From NCBI GenBank assembly GCA_037576215.1, contig JBANDB010000002.1, positions 1,054,001 through 1,118,000 of the forward strand: a stretch of DNA of 64,000 nucleotides, written 5' to 3'. The stretch comes from Armillaria gallica (taxonomy: Eukaryota > Basidiomycota > Agaricomycetes > Agaricales > Physalacriaceae). The stretch's first letter is position 1. Every line of letters begins with the position of its first letter. The notes beneath the pieces were generated by a model. That model had not been told where the DNA came from, did not search any database, and saw only the letters and a program-made list of their open reading frames with translations. The translations under genes were made by a program, and so were the position numbers. Below, in pieces: positions 1 through 10,021 of this stretch.

Positions 1-984
1 AAGGAAGGTGTTCTATGAAGGTCAAAAAATTGCGCGCAGCACACTAGTAGTAGCACCTCCACGTCGACAGAGTAGATAGTCAGCCGATAGAGAGATACAG
101 GACGTCAGCCACATTACTTCCCTATGGTTACTTTCGATTTGTTGGATAGGGTATTCCACGGGCTATATTCGGGTGTAGGCTTGGCATACTGTTCCGCAGC
201 AAGTCCAAGTGGGTTACGGACGTCCTCTGTGTCGAGCTAGAAGGTCAAGGACCAGCTGTGCAGCTGCTCTAAAAGAAGAATAGAACACTTACTTAGTTTT
301 GTACGATGGCGAGACCAGCATCGGTCTCTTTTCTCGTGAACCGAATTCTTCGTTGCTCGATAACCGCGGAGACTGAGCTGGATACGCAAAGTCCAGAATC
401 AGAACGATTTGAAAGGAGTAGCCGATTCCGGAGAAAGAAACAAAGTGAAGGACCCACTATCAATACGAGAAAGCTGTCGGACTTGGTCAAGGGTTTCGGG
501 ATCGCGGCATTCAAGTCAGTATCCTAAAGAAGAGTCAGTCACACGCTAAGATCTGGACCCATTCAAGAGTAGGTCTTTGGTTCCTCCGTGGGATGAAGAC
601 CGCGGACGCATTTGCGAACTAGGCACAACTATCTCGTCAGAGAAAGAGTCCAGGCTGCGTGCAGATAGATGCAGCCCCCGACTTCTAGCCAATTGAGCTC
701 ACGTCAGGTCATTTGACCTATAAGTAATCGCGCTAGGTCCATACTATCATTAGCAAACGTCGAGGCGTGACCTTGTTTATCTCGTTCACTTGCATGCCCG
801 ATAGACTCGGTCGATGCAAAGCCAAGCTAAAGGCCTCTCACAATCTCTTCTCTCCCTATTTTTCGCTTCACGAGATTTTTGGCTACCGGGTGCAGAGTTT
901 CAGCAAGTACAGATATAATTGAAGGTTAAATACACACCAGCAGACGCGCGCATCGAGTCATCAGTGTGTGCAACATCATATCAA
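1..984. other. no gene recognised
   Basis: Only short open frames are present, with no recognisable domain and no convincing chain of exons. The stretch ends at the left copy of the duplicated F-BAR segment. Confidence 0.4.
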
Positions 985-2990
985 AAAATGAGTACTGAAT
1001 GAACACATACCGCCACCCACAATAGTTTTCCCAGCCAAACGCGTTAGTCATTATAAGAATATAAGTGGTATAGCATAGCCATATGACAGCAAACGAAGCC
1101 TCAGCAATCAAAACAAACAAACAAAATTGCTCGGAAAGATATGTCTCCCCTCCTCCCTCCTTGCCTCATCCAACAGCTCACCACTCCACCACCCATCATC
1201 CGGCGTAGCCGTCACAGCTATAACATCGCCAACTTGAAAATCAAATTCTTCATCAATGGTAGCCGTGTAGTCGTAAAGCGCTTTCACTGTACAAGGCGGT
1301 CAGCAAAGATAGAAAACTAGGCACGAGGGAGTCATACCATAAAACAATATCCCAACCCCCTCGTTCGGTGGAGGCGAAGGAGCAGCCGACCCCGGAATGA
1401 CCTTACCGTTGGACTTGTGCTCAGGGTGCGGTAACGATGCTCGAGGCTGCTTAGCAGTGGTCGACTTCGTCGCAGTTGCTGGCACGGCACTCTCCTGCTT
1501 CGTAGGCAAGGAGTTCATCTGATTCGAGGGCGACGGGTTCGTATGAGAAGGAAGCAATGGCTCAGTCGAAGCCTTTCTCATCGATGGTCGGCGCGTCTGT
1601 CCCCCTGCTGCACCTCTCTTTCTGCGATCAAACCTCGCGAGACGAGTGGACGTACTAGGCCCCGCAACGGGTGGCGATTCCGAATGCGAGAAAGACACGA
1701 ATGCTGGTGGATCATGTATCCTGTTCCCCGTCCCATAGTCGTTGACAAAGTTCTCAATGTCCCGGTCAGCTTCAAATTGGTCGAGAAGGGTCCGAATGGC
1801 CTCGCATGACTATCGGATGGTCGCATCAGATCCGCTGCAGCTAAGCCAGAAGAGGAATACACACCACATCGTCTGACACGCAAACCGTCGAGACAAGAAT
1901 TGCGTACGTCCACAGTGTATCCTTCATGAACTCCATTCTCTGCTCTTCCATCGTTTGGCTCTCGTCGCAAAATTGTCTCTATTCCAATTCCCATGCGGCT
2001 GACATTTCTTTGAGTTTCTCTGTAAATGCCGCATAGTCCTTCTTGTTAGCTTGAATGGTCTGTTTCGTTCGGTTCAGCTTTGCCTGTAACCGCTCGACGT
2101 CCTTGCCAGTGTTGAAGTCTATCTGCTTCGCCAATCGATCAGTCACTCTACCCTTTTTTTTACAAACATTTGCTACGTACAATTCCTGCATGAGCTTGCG
2201 CTTGAACCTCTCCTCCACGGACCCAAACGTGCTTTCATATGTTGCGCTGTTGAGTCAGGAAAGGGGCAGTAGACTTCCCAGGTTCAGAGTGGAATTTGTT
2301 TGCCAGTTTGATGTGCTGCTGACTGCTTCTCCGTCTCAAGCACCAGAGTATCGAGGACGTTACGAAGGTCACTGCATTGGAAAGGAGTCAGAAGGAAGGT
2401 ATGCTGATAGCATAAAAGACGCACCCAATCTTGTTCCTGCCTATCACCCTTTTCGACAGTTCCATGAGACGGGTCCCATACTCTTCCTCAAGGGCAGACC
2501 TGAGAGAAAGTCAGCGAAGGGCTGCATGTCCCGATGAGTTTCCATACCTCTCCTTCCAGAAATTCTTCAGTTCATCCGTCGTACGCTCAGCTCCCCGCAT
2601 TCGAGTGCATAAGATATTAACGCCGCTTCATCTGGGCCCCAGAATGAATTGCAGAAATCCCTGGATGCAATCCCATTGTAGATGTCGTCGCCTGGTGACC
2701 GAGCCATGGCGTATCTGGAGAGCGACGTTGTGGAGGAGTGATTGCTGATCGTCATTCCGGTCGACAGAATGTGTTCGTGGTGGGAGTAAGGGATGAAGCT
2801 GTCGCTGACAGATCTGATCATCATCGAGGGCAGATACAGTCAGGCATGGCTGTGTCGGATGCCTTTTGGATGACCCTTGCCGATCTTTCTGGTCGTGCAT
2901 TCCGTGCTGCTATTGCTCTATTGAGCGTGATGTCTCCGTGATGAGCAGCATTGTCGTACGCGGCGCAATCCCCAGGTCGTCCTGCGTTGA
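985..2990. repeat. left copy of ~2 kb segmental duplication
   Basis: This block aligns by eye, in the same orientation, with 10022-12055. Similarity starts in the AGTACTGAA region before the SH3 exon, covers all exons and introns of an F-BAR/SH3 gene, and ends after the shared stretch CCCCAGGTCGTCCTGCGTTG. Introns and flanking DNA are shared, so this is a DNA-level duplication and not a retrocopy. Confidence 0.85.
1108..2824 (-). pseudogene. F-BAR/SH3 protein pseudogene (Cdc15/Imp2-like)
   Basis: This is the decayed paralogue of the gene at 10150-11883. The FCH start (residues SFWGPDEA), F-BAR helices, the DIENFVNDYGTGN-type junction, a proline/serine-rich linker and an SH3 domain (ALYDYTA at its start, WWSGE inside) are all recognisable in order. 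Three lesions separate it from the intact copy. A 1-bp deletion near 2620-2624 shifts frame right after SFWGPDEA. A TGG-to-TAG change at 1979-1981 stops the F-BAR exon after AAWELE. A rewritten, shortened stretch near 2130-2175 replaces the helix segment read in copy 2 as REKYQSDC. The SH3 exon stays open to a TGA at 1108-1110. Members of this family bend membranes and scaffold the contractile ring at septation; no full-length product is expected here. Confidence 0.85.
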
Positions 2991-3530
2991 TCTGGTCGTG
3001 CGGTCTGAACTGCTTGGTGTGATGCGGATGACTTGACGTGGTGGACGGTAAAGAAGACTTGCCTATTTAGGTCTGTGGGCCGGTCCTCTCAGATCTATCT
3101 ACAATTCTGCGTGAGTGCACCTTCCTCTGTGCGCATCCTCCTAGCCTCAACCAACAGCTCTCCCTTCAAACACCCATCTACTCACTCCAACGTCGAGGAT
3201 GCCTCGGCCTCGGTCAGCCTCCGCCGATCCCTACGCGTCGCAACACCACAAAGCCTGCACTCCTACGCGAGAGCGTGAGCTTGGAAAGCGAAATCAAACA
3301 AATCTGCTTACTAGTGGATTCCGTGCACGCCAAGGTCAGCTTGTAGCGCTTCTTCTTTGTATCTCACTAACTGTAGGCTCATTAGCTTCAATATGAGCAA
3401 CGTTAAATTCACTGACCTATGTCTTGTCGCTGTATCCTTACCCAAAAGTACTGCACCGACTCGTCGTTTACTTTCCTTGATTGCCAGTTAGCACTCGATC
3501 ACGAAAGGGTCAAGTGCAGTCTCACCTCGA
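2991..3530. other. no gene recognised
   Basis: Short open frames only, for example 3199-3396 on the plus strand. No domain or clear splice chain was found. Confidence 0.35.
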
Positions 3531-4224
3531 TCACCGACGACGCGTCTCTGCCGTGTCCTTGTAGCACCAGAAATCCATAACTGCCGTTGACGTTCTCCTG
3601 GCGACCGAAACAGTTGCAGTCCGACTTTGACTAGACGACGAAACTGAGCTCGTGAGCCTAGCGAGCATTGAGGCGACAACGAAATGGGAGCATGTTCGGG
3701 GCTAGTAAGAGCAGCTCTGATTAGTGATTGCATTAAGAGCAAAAGAAAGATCTGTACGCACCCCACGAGTACAATCCGCCTTATCCCGTGTACAAGCACC
3801 ATCCTCACAAATGTGCTGTTTACCACCTAACATTGATACAACGATCTGCTGGCGATAATGAATAATTTGACCGAATTTTTTGTATATGAACATACCGTTT
3901 GCATGCTAATCCAGACGTCCTCGTCACATTGGACGCTGTCGCTTGAAACCTAACAAAGCTAAAGGAAAATGGTCAGTAATCGATCAAGTCTTGAACGCCG
4001 TTCAGCTTGAAGCTCGCTACCTAAACTGGAGCGACATGAAGAAGCTGCCATCTTGCGCAAGATAAGGAAATGCTAACATTGACAAAGAAAGGGCTTACCG
4101 TAGAGTCAGATGTTGATGGTAGTAAAGAGAGAGTGGCGAGCGTGACGTCAGTCACGATCAAAGGGCCAATGAACAAGGCGAGCACGAGACCGACATCGTC
4201 AACACTGGTAATGTGCAGCGCCAT
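3531..4224 (-). CDS. hypothetical small multi-exon protein
   Basis: The promoter-like context favours a gene: on the minus strand a TTTTAAAAG box is followed by a C/T-rich tract running into CTCCATGG. Exon 1 (4224-4099) encodes a largely hydrophobic 42-aa start beginning MALHITSVDDVGLVLALF and ends at a consensus GTAAGC donor. Later possible exons give a cysteine-containing stretch (QCDEDVWISMQT, then GKQHICEDGACTRDKADC) and a last exon read as SHFVVASMLARL up to a TGA at 3531-3533. Exon 2 boundaries are ambiguous: either a mini-exon starting ATGGCAGC or one long intron. No family was recognised. The hydrophobic start could be a signal or membrane segment, but this is a guess. Confidence 0.3.
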
Positions 4225-4775
4225 GGAGGGATGTCCAGAGAAGGAGGAGAGGAGAGGAGGAGGATGAGAGAGAGAAGGATGTGGGGAACTGGAGTCCAAC
4301 CTCGAATCCTCCTCGCTTTTAAACACAAGTCCCATCCAAAACAGGATGCGAATGAACCCGAAATAAAGCTTGAATAAAACCAAAAGCTTCGAGTTACGAA
4401 AAGGTTCGACATCGGCCGTGATCGACAGGTTGATCGACAAGGTGTTTCATCCCGCATTCTTTCCAGGGATGACGGCGAACTTGAAAAAGTGCATTAAAAA
4501 TACTGTTTTCAAGCTGACATACTTCGAGGCTTGCGTTCCCTGCGCAATTATGTCAGTAGAAAATTTGTGACATGAATCGAGAAACAAATGCTTTGAATTC
4601 TAGGCTCAAACTCCGGTGATCGGATTTGACAGAGACGCCGCGAGCTCACCCGGTTTTATTGAGAACATCACTGTTTGTATTCAGAGGGTTTTATTCGTTC
4701 TTTCAGAGTGCTCTAAACGGTATTATTAGTATAATCTGGAAATATATGAATCATTTAGTAAATTTATACTGAAGA

Positions 4776-5051
4776 ATGGGACGTGGAGCACCGGTAAACA
4801 CCCAGTACCGCTCGAGTTCAGGATATCCTCAGGGTCATCAATATCAATCAGAATGGGGAAACGACGTCATCGACGCACTCGAAATCGTCGTAAAGCGTAA
4901 CAAGCTAGAAACACGGTCAGCAGCGACAGTTCGAGCACTCAATAGAACCATACAAACTATTTGGAATTCATCTGACCAATGTCTAGATGCTCAAATCGAG
5001 GCTATGTTCAAAGAATGGCCGAAATACCGTTCTTTTGGTATTTGGAAATGA
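4776..5051 (+). CDS. small ORF of unknown function (91 aa)
   Basis: A 91-codon frame opens MGRGAPVNTQYRSSSGYP and has an amphipathic central part (DALEIVVKRNKLETRSAATV) that could form a helix. The ATG context GAAGAATGG is acceptable. There is no signal peptide, no membrane segment and no known domain, and it may be chance or one exon of a longer gene. Confidence 0.25.
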   Translation: MGRGAPVNTQYRSSSGYPQGHQYQSEWGNDVIDALEIVVKRNKLETRSAATVRALNRTIQTIWNSSDQCLDAQIEAMFKEWPKYRSFGIWK

Positions 5052-5524
5052 ACGAGTAAGCGTTAGACTGCCTGGATTATTCGGATGCGGAGTTAAACCG
5101 ATAGCCACTCGAACATCACCCAAGACAGTCCGACGCCAAGATTCCCGTATTCAAAAGCAGCCGAAGAGTTCTTCAGCTTGCACGGGTTGCGAGGTTCCCA
5201 AGTTCAAACAGAATACAGCGACATGACATGACATCGTGATAGATGTATTCCCGATGTATCGGCCTGCATGGATACCTTGCCACTGAAATGCCGAAGGTTG
5301 GTGTTGGTGACTGTAAGCGTGTATGATACCATATAAAGCAAAAACATTGTCGATACCTACAAGTACTATACAATAAGACCCAAAATGATGAAGACAAGTC
5401 AAATTTGAGTGTGATAGACCCTAGAACAAAGCCGAGTCCACTCACCACTCGAACCAAAATGAAAAAGGCGTCACAAAATGAACTGCAGTCTCCCAAAATG
5501 GATGTAAATCGGGGGCAAAGAGTG

Positions 5525-5547
5525 TTCTCGAGACAGCGTCTCGAGAA
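5525..5547. repeat. perfect 10-bp inverted repeat
   Basis: TTCTCGAGAC and GTCTCGAGAA form a perfect 10-bp stem around an AGC loop. No T-run follows and no gene end is evident nearby, so the role is unknown. Confidence 0.5.
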
Positions 5548-5845
5548 TGGGATGTATTGAGGTGAACATTACAGGGCTCGGCGCATGATGGAATTGAAAT
5601 TAGACAACATGAACTGCTGAGGAGTAAGATCGAGCCTTCGAGTGACGGCAGAAGCATGAAATCCTCACCTGGATTCGGAACATTTGATAGGCAGTGCGGT
5701 GATTCCTCTGTCCACGCAGCTTGAGCGGTGTTGGCATGAAACCCCAACAATTTGAAATACGTCAGAGAAATCCGGTACGTTTGAAAGACGGAAGAATGAG
5801 AAGGGTAAGGCGAGGACTGAGAGTATGAAATGAATGGAAGACGGA

Positions 5846-5925
5846 GTCGTGGTGAAAGGACTTGAACCCGGACCGGCCACTTGATCGTCTCAGGATGCGT
5901 TAGCCACGTGCACTCACGATCTTCT
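5846..5925 (-). other. tRNA-like relic (B box only)
   Basis: On the minus strand GGTTCAAGTCC (complement of 5858-5868) matches the Pol III B-box consensus, followed by TTTCACCA. Upstream GTGGCTAACGC resembles the D-arm of a tRNA. The T stem fails at two of five pairs and no closed anticodon arm could be drawn, so this is not called a working tRNA. It may be a degenerate tRNA or SINE head. Confidence 0.25.
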
Positions 5926-7795
5926 TTCCTTCACTCATGCATCCAACGGTAACAACACCAACACCACCTCAGTATTCAACCTCGCGACCTCAAGGACTAC
6001 CACTTCAAGTTCCAATCTTCAGGAATTCGGAAGAATGGGAATTTCGGCAGAATCTGTCAGCCCATCATGTCAAGGTGCGTTTTCGTAATTTATATTCCTG
6101 TAGCCTTCCTGATCTCACGGACGCCGTTTCATATCAGGATGAAAATTTGACTGTCACGAAGCTTACAAAGATGCACCCGTGAACCGACTTGGGGATATTC
6201 CAATTCGCCGGGTTTTTGAGACGATGGTTGTGCTTTGGGGAGGGTCCGTTTGCATTTAATATGCACACATGGTAGTTTTGATTAGTTCGTTTTGATTTCC
6301 AGGCTATCTACAGCGTGATATTGACTTCTAAAGGCTTCGAGGATGCTAATCAAACTTTGAGGAGTATGAATACCCAGCGAGACTTGAATTTTCACCTCAA
6401 GTCCGTTTACTGATTACTTTACCAACCGTTGCGACTCGAAATCTCGGGGACCTCACTCAGGAAAATCTCAGAATTCAACTTCCAATGTTGTCTGGTCAAC
6501 ACAGGTCCGGGCTATGGGCTCAAAACAACATAAATGTGAGAATCTGCAAACTATCACGGGCCTGGGATATACAAGGTGGGTAACAAATCATACTAAGATT
6601 CAGAAATAGAGACTTACCGTTGGCATAGTGCGGCTCCGAGGAGTCTGGTAATGAAACAGAAACGTTAACATTAAATTTGAAGACTCGGCAATGTCGGTAT
6701 CTGACCTCGAGGACCGTGGCGCTTTGTAACCCCCACGTCGATCAGGATACCGCTGAGAAGATTGAAGTCATCAGGCCGCTCACGCATCAAATGTCGGACT
6801 CGCCGTTCATTTAGAGTGGATCAGAAATGGCGTCAGAGCGCCCTGGATTTTCACGTTTTTGAAGCTGGCACCATTTTCAATTTTGTGTCAATCTGGAACT
6901 GATCTTAGGAAATTCACCGGAGTTTGATGACTGCATCTCCCGCCGGCTGTCTATTCCTCTCGGGTCCGCCATATTTGCGCAATGCCCTCAGCAACGTCCG
7001 AAACCACCCGTTTGACATCTGGTTCCTGGTTAGCTCATCTTCTCCGATTTTTTCCTAGCACTCACGTACGCTAACTTGGATTTTCAGTTGAAAGTATTCA
7101 TGGAGAAAATTTGTTCTATAATAGCTCTGTGGAGCTCGGTTGATGGGTAATGGGGTGTGATCATTTCTGAATCACTGAACCAGAATTCCTGAAGAGAATT
7201 TGCTCATCGTTCAACGCCACGGATTATTGTCATAGTTCTTTGATAGGCCGTGAATATTTCCTGTTCGACGTTTGAGGAGAACTGCCCGAGGGGGATGATG
7301 ACCATTGGAAGAAAGAAGAAGCAGGGTACGTTGATTTGTTTGTGTATCTTGACGCAGCTGTTGATTTGGTCATGCAGAGACGGTGACATTTGATTGTCAG
7401 GTGGAGTTGTTGCATCCGCAATCCTGACTGGCGCGCCGAGATGTGCTTTATTTCAAGCTGTACTCGATGAATTATTCAGGCTGAATAAATTCGGATTATC
7501 TGAGGGTTCAGAATTTACATGGATTGAGTAAAACACAAGAGATTGATCGGCTACGATGTCGGGTTCACTTGGAGTCTCGACGAGTTTGACAGGTGTGCCG
7601 CCACACCGTTATGCGTTTGCGTCTGTTCCCCGTGACCCCGTTGACTGGTTTTTGTTTGTCTCGGTCACAGGATTCCGTTGACAGTCCATGAGCATGTTTC
7701 CCTCTTATTCCATTACCTTCACCATCCCCACCATCGTCTCCCGCTCCCCGTCTCCTCCTCTCCCTCTCACATCTCTGCGTCTACCATGTCACATA

Positions 7796-8447
7796 CAGTC
7801 GCGGACAATCAAAGTCAACCAATGCCGTATTAGGCGAACTAGAAATATTAGGCAAAAACTGACTTCAGAATCAGAATCAGCTCGACGAGATATGTCGAAA
7901 AATGGTACTCCGAAGTTTTTCCCACGATAAAAGGGGTTCTGCCAAATTTTTCATCATTTTGAATGGTCTTTCAGCGACTTTTAGGTGCCATATTCAGCTT
8001 GATTGGGAGTATAGTTACCGGGGATCAGCACAGCTTATATTCTGAATTACTAGATTGTGGTTAGAATGATCTCCAGGGCGTTTTTTGGCACTTTCTGAGC
8101 CAAATTTACGTTGGACCTTAGCATTTTCACCTAAAGTTCGGCACCAATTTCCAAGGGAACGGCTCGTCAAAAATGTGTCGAACTTTGTGACCAGATAGTA
8201 CTTTTCGAAAGGAATCGATTGCGCACTATCCGAAAACCGTGGGAATAAATTAAGGGGTTCTGCCAATATTTTGCCCCTTCGGCAACACAAAATACCCATT
8301 TCCAGACAATCGGCTCGTCCAAATGCAATGATTTTAGTATCATTCGAACCTCTTTGAGCTCCTGCTTCATTTCTGACATGTCACGCGGTCACGAAAAAAA
8401 CTTTTGTGACACCTCCCAAATTGGTGGCCTTTGATCGTCCGCGACTG
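7796..8447. mobile_element. 652-bp MITE with Tc1/mariner-like ends
   Basis: The left end starts CAGTCGCGGACAATCAAAG and the right end, read on the other strand, starts CAGTCGCGGACGATCAAAG. The match continues to about 27 bp with three mismatches. Both ends are flanked by TA (7794-7795 and 8448-8449), as expected for TA target duplication by Tc1/mariner transposases. The interior has no transposase-length frame. It carries direct repeats: AAGGGGTTCTGCCAA at 7931-7945 and 8252-8266, and CGGCTCGTC near 8160 and near 8311. A non-autonomous element is the natural reading. Confidence 0.85.
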
Positions 8448-9744
8448 TACAATGGCAACGGGTGTGGCTCCTCTCCCTACATCCAATCTTGATTGCTCTC
8501 AAAATGGGAGCGAGTGTTGATGCTTATATGGGACTCAATGACTTTGATGGACGGCGACATTTCTTTCCTTGAACCACCCCAGCGGTAAGGGTTACTTCCC
8601 TCTTCTCTTGTATGTTCTCAAACTTGGGCATTGAAGGTCACCGCACAATGGTATGTATTCCAACAGCTCCTTATTTTCGCTAATCTCTCTTGGAGCCTCA
8701 AGGCGTCAAATTCTCGTGGCTGGTGGGCGAGCTAAGAAGGCAACATATGGTTTGTGGGATTACTGTCATAGCTGTCTTATCTACCAACAAACATATTCTC
8801 TTAGCCTCCACGACTCCGGTAATATATTAGAACAAGCGATCACTGTGGAGAAGGGAGATTGTCTCGAGACAACGTATCGCCGTCCGGCGAGCAAAGTGAG
8901 CCGTTTCCTTAGGCAATGATTAACCGAATTTCAGCTCTGCCATGATACACGCAGCTCGAAGCCTACGTGTTTGTGTCCCCGTGCTCTTGTGCGCACAAAG
9001 TTTCTGATTCATTTACTGATATGGACGTAAAAGGTATCGTGTGCTCTGCAACCCATTTAAGTGTTGACTATATGTATCGCCGTCCGGCGAGCGAGGTAAG
9101 TGGCCTGTTAGGAAATTTTTCATTACGTTTTTCTTACTCTGAATGCAGGAGGAAGCCTGATATTCCTCGAACGCGCACCTGGCGAAGTCAATGTCCTGCT
9201 CACAAGGTGCACTTCCTTCTGCAAGTATTCTACGAGTTTTTGTGCTAACCATTTTGATTCTAGATTCGGAATCAAAGCATTCATCTGGAGCTCGAGATAT
9301 CAGGAAGCGAACGTGTTGAGCTGAAAGTCCCGTGGTAAGTAGTTATGTTATTATTCGTGCACTGCCGTTGGAACGTCGCGATTTTTGAGAGCGCGCTTTG
9401 GGCACAAGGGTAAAGGTGAATTTCCATGCATTCAGTGACCTGGTCACTTTACCAGCCACGGGAAACGTCAAAATTGCGAAGATTTCGACCTTGGAAGCCA
9501 CAATGGTGAATTTTCTGTTACTGCTTCGTTGAATTTTGCTCACCTTTCTTTTGGGCTCAGAATTGTTTTTTTTCGGAGACAAGCAACACAAGTATAGTGA
9601 GTTTATAATCTCCCTGTCTGGTGTTTAACTCACTTGAGAGGAATTTTGCATTTACAGAGCCAAGTGCGCCACGCAGAAAGTGCCGACTGACTTTGAACAG
9701 GGTTTTGTGGACACAGGGATTGATGGCGGGGTCCTAGCAGATAG
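8448..9744. other. possible short spliced gene, not resolved
   Basis: Several plus-strand fragments could be exons. One possible chain runs from about 9074 through a donor at GCGAG/GTAAGT, then GGSLIFLERAPGEVNVLL, then FGIKAFIWSSRYQEANVLS to a stop before 9330. The upstream part cannot be joined without hitting stops. A 19-bp sequence, GTATCGCCGTCCGGCGAGC, occurs at both 8874-8892 and 9074-9092. Confidence 0.25.
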
Positions 9745-9786
9745 AATAACCGTCTTGGGCAAGTCCCAAGACGGTTATTTTTTTTT
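9745..9786. repeat. 15-bp perfect hairpin followed by T-run
   Basis: AATAACCGTCTTGGG (9745-9759) and its exact complement (9765-9779) enclose a 5-nt loop CAAGT. The right arm runs directly into a T tract reaching 9786. It resembles a bacterial intrinsic terminator or a short Pol III transcript end, neither expected as a gene terminator for fungal Pol II. A fold-back mini-element or small structured RNA are alternatives. Confidence 0.7.
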
Positions 9787-10021
9787 AGACCCTGCGAGCT
9801 GTGAATTGGAGGGTGTGGTTCTGTTCGTATGAGTAGATTACGTAATCAAAGAGAGTCGGACTTGGCTCTGAACCACGCACACGAGAGTTTTATCGCTCAA
9901 AGAACGGCCTTCGCTTACAGAATAGCCTTCTTGGGAGCGGTCTCCAGGTCCTGACAGCGAACATCAACACTAACGTACGCCTGTCGGTGGCTAGTGAGAC
10001 GAGAGACGCGGACGTATCAAA

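Larger units (their letters stand above)
5052..7795. other. gene-poor stretch
   Basis: Only short, unsupported open frames are seen; 5937-6182 could be two small exons. The stretch is A/T-richer and contains a small perfect hairpin at 5525-5547 and a degenerate tRNA-like B box at 5858-5868. No domain was recognised. Confidence 0.35.

Noticed and set aside
5846..5925. tRNA gene on the minus strand
   Set aside because: A perfect B box and a D-arm-like sequence are present, but the T stem has two mismatched pairs and no anticodon arm closes.
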